Shown here piece after piece: positions 14,757 to 18,890 of a stretch of 18,890 bases of DNA. Each line of letters opens with the position of its first letter. Within the stretch, counting starts at the first letter, position 1. Below the pieces are notes generated by a model. It was not told where the DNA came from and made no database searches. It worked only from the letters and a program-made list of their open reading frames with translations. Source of the DNA: Bacteroides sp. CAG:530 (GTDB lineage Bacteria; Bacteroidota; Bacteroidia; Bacteroidales; Bacteroidaceae). The stretch spans positions 35,397-54,286 of the forward strand of contig FR881251.1 in assembly GCA_000434735.1 (NCBI GenBank), read 5' to 3'. The translations under genes and the position numbers were made by a program.

Positions 14757-17700
14757 TTACTTTTCCACTACAACAGTAAAGCCTGCAGAATGGCCTCCGA
14801 ACTCGGGAGAATAAGCCGACTGCACGGTAGCTATACCCGACTGGTAAGTTCCTGCACGGTCTACATTTACCGTATATTCTATCTGATGAGTACCTTTTGG
14901 CATACGGTCGATAAAGAAACAAGTAGAGGCATCGTAAGAAGCACGATAGAATCCTATCTTTCCATTCCAGCTATAACCCGAAAGTTGGTCGGTTGGTTCC
15001 ATACATGCAGCACGACTGTCTTTTATCTGAATGAAGTCCATATCTCTATCGGCTTTTACAGTAAGACGCACGGTCAACTTATCGCCTATGTGCAGAGTCT
15101 GACCAGAACGGACCGACTTACCATTCAACAGATAATCGCGGATTATAGTAACGCCGTTACCCTTATACTCCGACAAACGAGACAAATCCTCATGATACTG
15201 AGCGTAAACGGCACCCCAACCTAAGCCCTCGCCTTTCTTTTCCATACGCAGAGAAGTCACCTTAGCCTCAGCGCCAGTCAAAGTCTTACGGGTATATCCT
15301 AAAGCATCGTCAGGAGTATCGAATACTGCCCTACCCACAGTAGCCGTCATCTTTCCGGTAGAGTTCAGCTTATTACCGTTCATACACAAGAAAGCATATA
15401 CGGCATCGGCTGTAGATATAGACGAATCCCACATCTGTACTTGCTTCTGCTTAAGCAGCCACTGCTTCATTTCGTTCAGCACCTTAACGTCGGGCGAAAC
15501 ACGATAAATAGCCTCTATAGCCGCCACCTCGGTAGGTATCTTATAGTTGCGCCAAGAGTAGAGAGCCTTCTTGGTATCGAAATAACGCCCCATCTCTGAA
15601 GTATATACCGAATATTCCTTGATAGACTGCATCAACTCTACTGCTTGCTTGGTTCTGCCAGCTCCCTTCATCACGATAGCCACCAACGCTTTTCCGTAGA
15701 TGGTATAACCTGCAGAGAGGTTCTCAAGCTTAGTGATGAAATAATCGTTGACCGCCTTATCCGCACCCTTCATGGCTACCTTATCGAGCGAGCATATATA
15801 TAAATAATGTATGGTCTGCTCGTTCAGTATATTCACGGCATGTCCGGTCTTCTTTTCCATACGTTTCATCTCTTCATAATCCTTCTTGGCACAAGAGGCT
15901 AAGTATTTCACCGCCTTAGCGTAAGATGCCGCCATAGTACCGTCCAGAGTTACACCCATCACCTTGAGTCGCGCAAACTCTTCTACTATCTGCGTAGTGA
16001 CATAACGGCTGCCCGGCATACCTTTATACCAACTCCACACACCATTGGCATTCTGCAAGCTTGCCAACTTCTGCACCGCTGCCTGCTGACGGCTGCGCAT
16101 AATATTCAAATCGAAAAGCAAAGCTATGCGACGCTTCTGCTCGGTTTCGTCAACCGCCTCTGTAATCCACGGAGTTTCTTTCAGCAAGATATTTTTCAAA
16201 TCGGCATTACGCTCCAAGTTACTAAGCAGCGTCTGCTTATCGCCGCCGTTAGCCAGCCAAGCCTCGAACACCTTCTTGATACGCGGATTAGCCTCAACGA
16301 TAACGCCAGCCAAGGCATTAGCATAATAAGCGGTAGCCCACGACAAAGCGTCTTCGTTCTGCGGATTTCCAGCTACCGGTAATGCCTGAACCGCATACCA
16401 ATCGGGGTTGGCAGTCATCTCTACAGTGAGGCGACAATCTGTAACCGTCTTGCTGCTACCGTTAAACAGATTAGAAGTAGATATTGTCTTTCCCTCATCG
16501 CCATCCACCTGCACCGCTACGGTCTCCGTTACCCACTGCTTATCAGTCAGCACCGGAAGGTAATGACGCTCACCATCACTGAACTCGCCAGCCGAAGCCG
16601 TTACAGTACAAACCAAAACATCGTACTTCTGAGGAACTTCGAAACCGAAACTTACCACACCCGATTCGCCTTCGGCAACCGAGAACTTCCGCGACGCACG
16701 ATAAACTACAGATTCCGAAACAGGGTCGCTCAGTTCGATACGCGCTACACCACTTACCGCCTGCGCAGCCATATTAACCAACGATGCGGCAATAGTAGCC
16801 TTATCTCCTCTGCGGACGAAGCGTGGCATATTAGGCTGCACCATAAATTGCTTCTGCACTACGGCTTTATCCGTAAGCATGCCATTATATAAATAAGGTG
16901 TGTGAGCAAAGCCCATGAATTTCCATTCCGTCAGCGACTCGGGCACGGTGAACGCCACCGTAACATTACCCAAGGAATCGGTACGAAGCTGAGGATAGAA
17001 GAAAGCCGTCTCTGCAAAATTCTCACGCATCGTAACAGGCTCTTGCTGTTCTTCTTCCGCTGCCATAGAAGTTTCTACAGCTACCTCTTCATTAGCTCCA
17101 GCATCTTGCGACTCCTTATCATACATAGGAGATACGAATTTCATCATTATTGCTCTGCCACGTTTATTTACCCCGTAAGCCATCACGGTACTTTCCTTCA
17201 TATTCTCCAGCTCGTAAAATCCGCGAGCCACTCCTCCGAATAAGAATAACGATGTATAATCAACCTTTCCCGGATTCCATGATGAATAATACGATGAGTA
17301 ATTAATCAGATTCAAGCCATTCTTCACGTTTACGTAAGAATCCGCAGCCGACAAATAGAGAGACTGTTCGCCCCACATCAAAGAGCTTCTTACAGAAGGC
17401 AACGAACGCGTGAAAGCCAGACCGAAAGTCCAATTATGCGCATGTAACTTATCTAACGAAGCATCGTAAAGCACCGCCATAAGATTAGCCTGCACCGGAC
17501 TTCCTGTACGGTCGGTGATATGCATTCGCCATTCCTCCTTATCGCCCGGACGAAGCTTGTCGCGGAAAGTCTCCCATGTAAGGTTCAGTTTCTTATCAGG
17601 CTCGGGACGAACAATGCTGAAACTGCGATTATGAAGTACCCCATTACGCACGAAAGCGACATTAATCAGCACGCCATCGCCATACTCCGCCTTATATGGA

Positions 17701-18890
17701 TATGAGAAAGCACGTAACTCATTATCCAACTTTATACGCTGTGACTCAATGCGTTGCTTATTGCCGTAAATATCAACAAGCAGATATACATCGCGCTCAT
17801 TAGTGCCAACATAAAAAGCGGGAGGATTTTTCTCATCGAACTTGTTGCCGTTTTGATAGAACCACGCCACCGACTCATCGGGCACCCTACGGTCGTCTTT
17901 AGAGAATAGCGTGAAAGTCTTCTTCGCCACACAACTACGGCCCTTATCATCATTGGCAGATAACTCAATAACATACTTACCCGAAGGCAAAGCCCACACA
18001 TCGGCAGGAACAAAAGAGCGTTGACTCTCTGTAGTACCCTTACATTTCAGCTCACCCTTATCGCCATCTTTACCAGCCTCGAACCGATAAACACGATACT
18101 CTATGGCGGTCTTTACCGGCTCACGATTCACATTATGAGCACAGAACTGAACAGACGGCTGTTTTTCGCGCATCACGATATCATTGAGATTACGGATAGA
18201 CAAATACAATGACTGACGGCTTACCGGAAGCGACAATGTACACCCCTGAGTTTCGCCGGCACCACCCGTAACATCAGCCGTAAGCTGATAATCGTAGAAA
18301 CAAGGCGAATAGCTATCGCCCCAATCAATATCATCGGGAGCTTTCAGCGTAACACCCACCATAAACCGCCCTTCAGAGTCGGTCAGCAACTCGCCCTCTG
18401 CCAACGTAACCTCGTTCTGCTTATTCCATCTATACCACCAACGGCAAGAGCGAACAAAACTGTACTTCACTTTAGCGTTACGCACCGGAGCACCGGAGAA
18501 AGCCTTGGCTTCGCCTTGCAGACTGACAGAATCGCCAAGAGTATAAGTTGCAGTATACGGCGTAAACTTAACGTCGAAAGTTGGCCGCTTATATTCTTCC
18601 ACATCAATAAATGCAGAAGTTTTCTCGCCTGAGATGACATAACGCCCCGGCAGCAACGACTGCGGCAATACGAAATCGCCAGAGAATACACCAAAGCTAT
18701 CGGATGTAACCTTGAGGCTCGCCACCGTCTGCGTGCCCTTATAGAGTTTAAGTTCTACAGGTTTATCTGTACGCACCTGCACAGAATCGCCTCGCTGAGC
18801 GAAAAGCAATCCCGACACATGAACCATTTGTCCCGGACGATAGATAGAGCGGTCTGTAAAAAGCCTAGCCTTATTGTCCCACCCTTCCTG
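14757..18890 (-). CDS. Alpha-2-macroglobulin family protein, thioester-less (N-terminus outside window)
   Basis: At least 1377 residues; the frame is open to the right edge (the ATG at 18827 is internal, preceded in frame by LFTDRSIYRPGQ), so the signal peptide and first domains are missing; family members here are usually 1800-2000 residues. From the visible start: the MG2 signature LFTDRSIYRPGQ, several beta-sandwich macroglobulin domains, a low-complexity acidic stretch (about 596-620, EEVAVETSMAAEEEQQEP) that may act as a bait-like linker, the hallmark RENFAETAFFYPQL (about 622-635), then an all-helical domain equivalent to the thioester domain and a C-terminal receptor-like domain. Where related proteins carry CxEQ, this one has AGNPQNEDALSW (about 840-851, bases 16338-16382), so no thioester can form. 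It is probably an envelope protein that traps proteases or guards the cell wall, acting without covalent bonding. Unlinked in function to the mannosidase operon. Confidence 0.92.
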   Translation of the reverse strand, partial: QEGWDNKARLFTDRSIYRPGQMVHVSGLLFAQRGDSVQVRTDKPVELKLYKGTQTVASLKVTSDSFGVFSGDFVLPQSLLPGRYVISGEKTSAFIDVEEYKRPTFDVKFTPYTATYTLGDSVSLQGEAKAFSGAPVRNAKVKYSFVRSCRWWYRWNKQNEVTLAEGELLTDSEGRFMVGVTLKAPDDIDWGDSYSPCFYDYQLTADVTGGAGETQGCTLSLPVSRQSLYLSIRNLNDIVMREKQPSVQFCAHNVNREPVKTAIEYRVYRFEAGKDGDKGELKCKGTTESQRSFVPADVWALPSGKYVIELSANDDKGRSCVAKKTFTLFSKDDRRVPDESVAWFYQNGNKFDEKNPPAFYVGTNERDVYLLVDIYGNKQRIESQRIKLDNELRAFSYPYKAEYGDGVLINVAFVRNGVLHNRSFSIVRPEPDKKLNLTWETFRDKLRPGDKEEWRMHITDRTGSPVQANLMAVLYDASLDKLHAHNWTFGLAFTRSLPSVRSSLMWGEQSLYLSAADSYVNVKNGLNLINYSSYYSSWNPGKVDYTSLFLFGGVARGFYELENMKESTVMAYGVNKRGRAIMMKFVSPMYDKESQDAGANEEVAVETSMAAEEEQQEPVTMRENFAETAFFYPQLRTDSLGNVTVAFTVPESLTEWKFMGFAHTPYLYNGMLTDKAVVQKQFMVQPNMPRFVRRGDKATIAASLVNMAAQAVSGVARIELSDPVSESVVYRASRKFSVAEGESGVVSFGFEVPQKYDVLVCTVTASAGEFSDGERHYLPVLTDKQWVTETVAVQVDGDEGKTISTSNLFNGSSKTVTDCRLTVEMTANPDWYAVQALPVAGNPQNEDALSWATAYYANALAGVIVEANPRIKKVFEAWLANGGDKQTLLSNLERNADLKNILLKETPWITEAVDETEQKRRIALLFDLNIMRSRQQAAVQKLASLQNANGVWSWYKGMPGSRYVTTQIVEEFARLKVMGVTLDGTMAASYAKAVKYLASCAKKDYEEMKRMEKKTGHAVNILNEQTIHYLYICSLDKVAMKGADKAVNDYFITKLENLSAGYTIYGKALVAIVMKGAGRTKQAVELMQSIKEYSVYTSEMGRYFDTKKALYSWRNYKIPTEVAAIEAIYRVSPDVKVLNEMKQWLLKQKQVQMWDSSISTADAVYAFLCMNGNKLNSTGKMTATVGRAVFDTPDDALGYTRKTLTGAEAKVTSLRMEKKGEGLGWGAVYAQYHEDLSRLSEYKGNGVTIIRDYLLNGKSVRSGQTLHIGDKLTVRLTVKADRDMDFIQIKDSRAACMEPTDQLSGYSWNGKIGFYRASYDASTCFFIDRMPKGTHQIEYTVNVDRAGTYQSGIATVQSAYSPEFGGHSAGFTVVVEK

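Noticed and set aside
14601..15224. 207-codon plus-strand frame across the 22-bp repeats and the end of the macroglobulin gene
   Set aside because: It begins in the intergenic repeat block and runs antisense to a well-supported coding region; its composition is arbitrary and no domain is recognisable.

Overview
The window looks like chromosomal DNA of a gut-type Bacteroidales (Bacteroides, Phocaeicola or Parabacteroides; the genus cannot be fixed from this sequence). The grounds are moderate GC, four GH92 alpha-mannosidase paralogues, a GH130 mannosyl phosphorylase, a Bacteroidetes-type promoter (TAnnTTTG at -7), an IS66-family remnant, and a large alpha-2-macroglobulin-like protein.

Left part (1-1818): the 3' portion of an AraC-family regulator gene (cut by the window start) is coupled through an ATGA overlap to a second AraC-type gene. 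The second gene is broken twice. A one-base slip in an A8 run changes its frame, and a 228-bp internally deleted IS66-type element (1297-1524) cuts off the end of its DNA-binding domain. Then comes about 290 bp without genes, holding a 27-bp-arm AT-rich palindrome and a bidirectional terminator.

Central part (1819-13470, minus strand): six co-directional, closely spaced genes that look like one operon. In transcription order they are GH92 (lipoprotein), GH92 (lipoprotein), GH92 (secreted), an AmpG/MFS-type inner-membrane permease, a GH130 phosphorylase with no signal peptide, and GH92 (secreted). The simplest reading (inference) is a mannoside or N-glycan pathway. Envelope GH92 enzymes strip alpha-mannose, the permease imports the small product (probably Man-beta-1,4-GlcNAc), and the cytoplasmic GH130 splits it with phosphate into mannose-1-phosphate and GlcNAc. 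No SusC/SusD pair, endo-glycosidase or sugar kinase is visible, so glycan capture must be encoded elsewhere or outside the window. A hairpin between GH130 and the last GH92 may attenuate that last gene.

Right part (13500-18890): a divergent plus-strand pair, a small helical protein of unknown function with a lysine-rich tail and a MmcQ/YjbR-family protein. These converge on a very large minus-strand alpha-2-macroglobulin-family gene that runs off the right edge. Its thioester motif (CxEQ) is absent. The convergent gap holds three 22-bp tandem repeats bracketed by a 9-bp inverted repeat.

I did not find a clearly unprecedented system. The most notable items are the compact four-GH92/GH130/permease operon with diverged active-site segments, the IS66 miniature derivative that supplies the stop codon of a regulator, the large palindrome at 1589-1650, and the 22-bp repeat block at 14617-14690.
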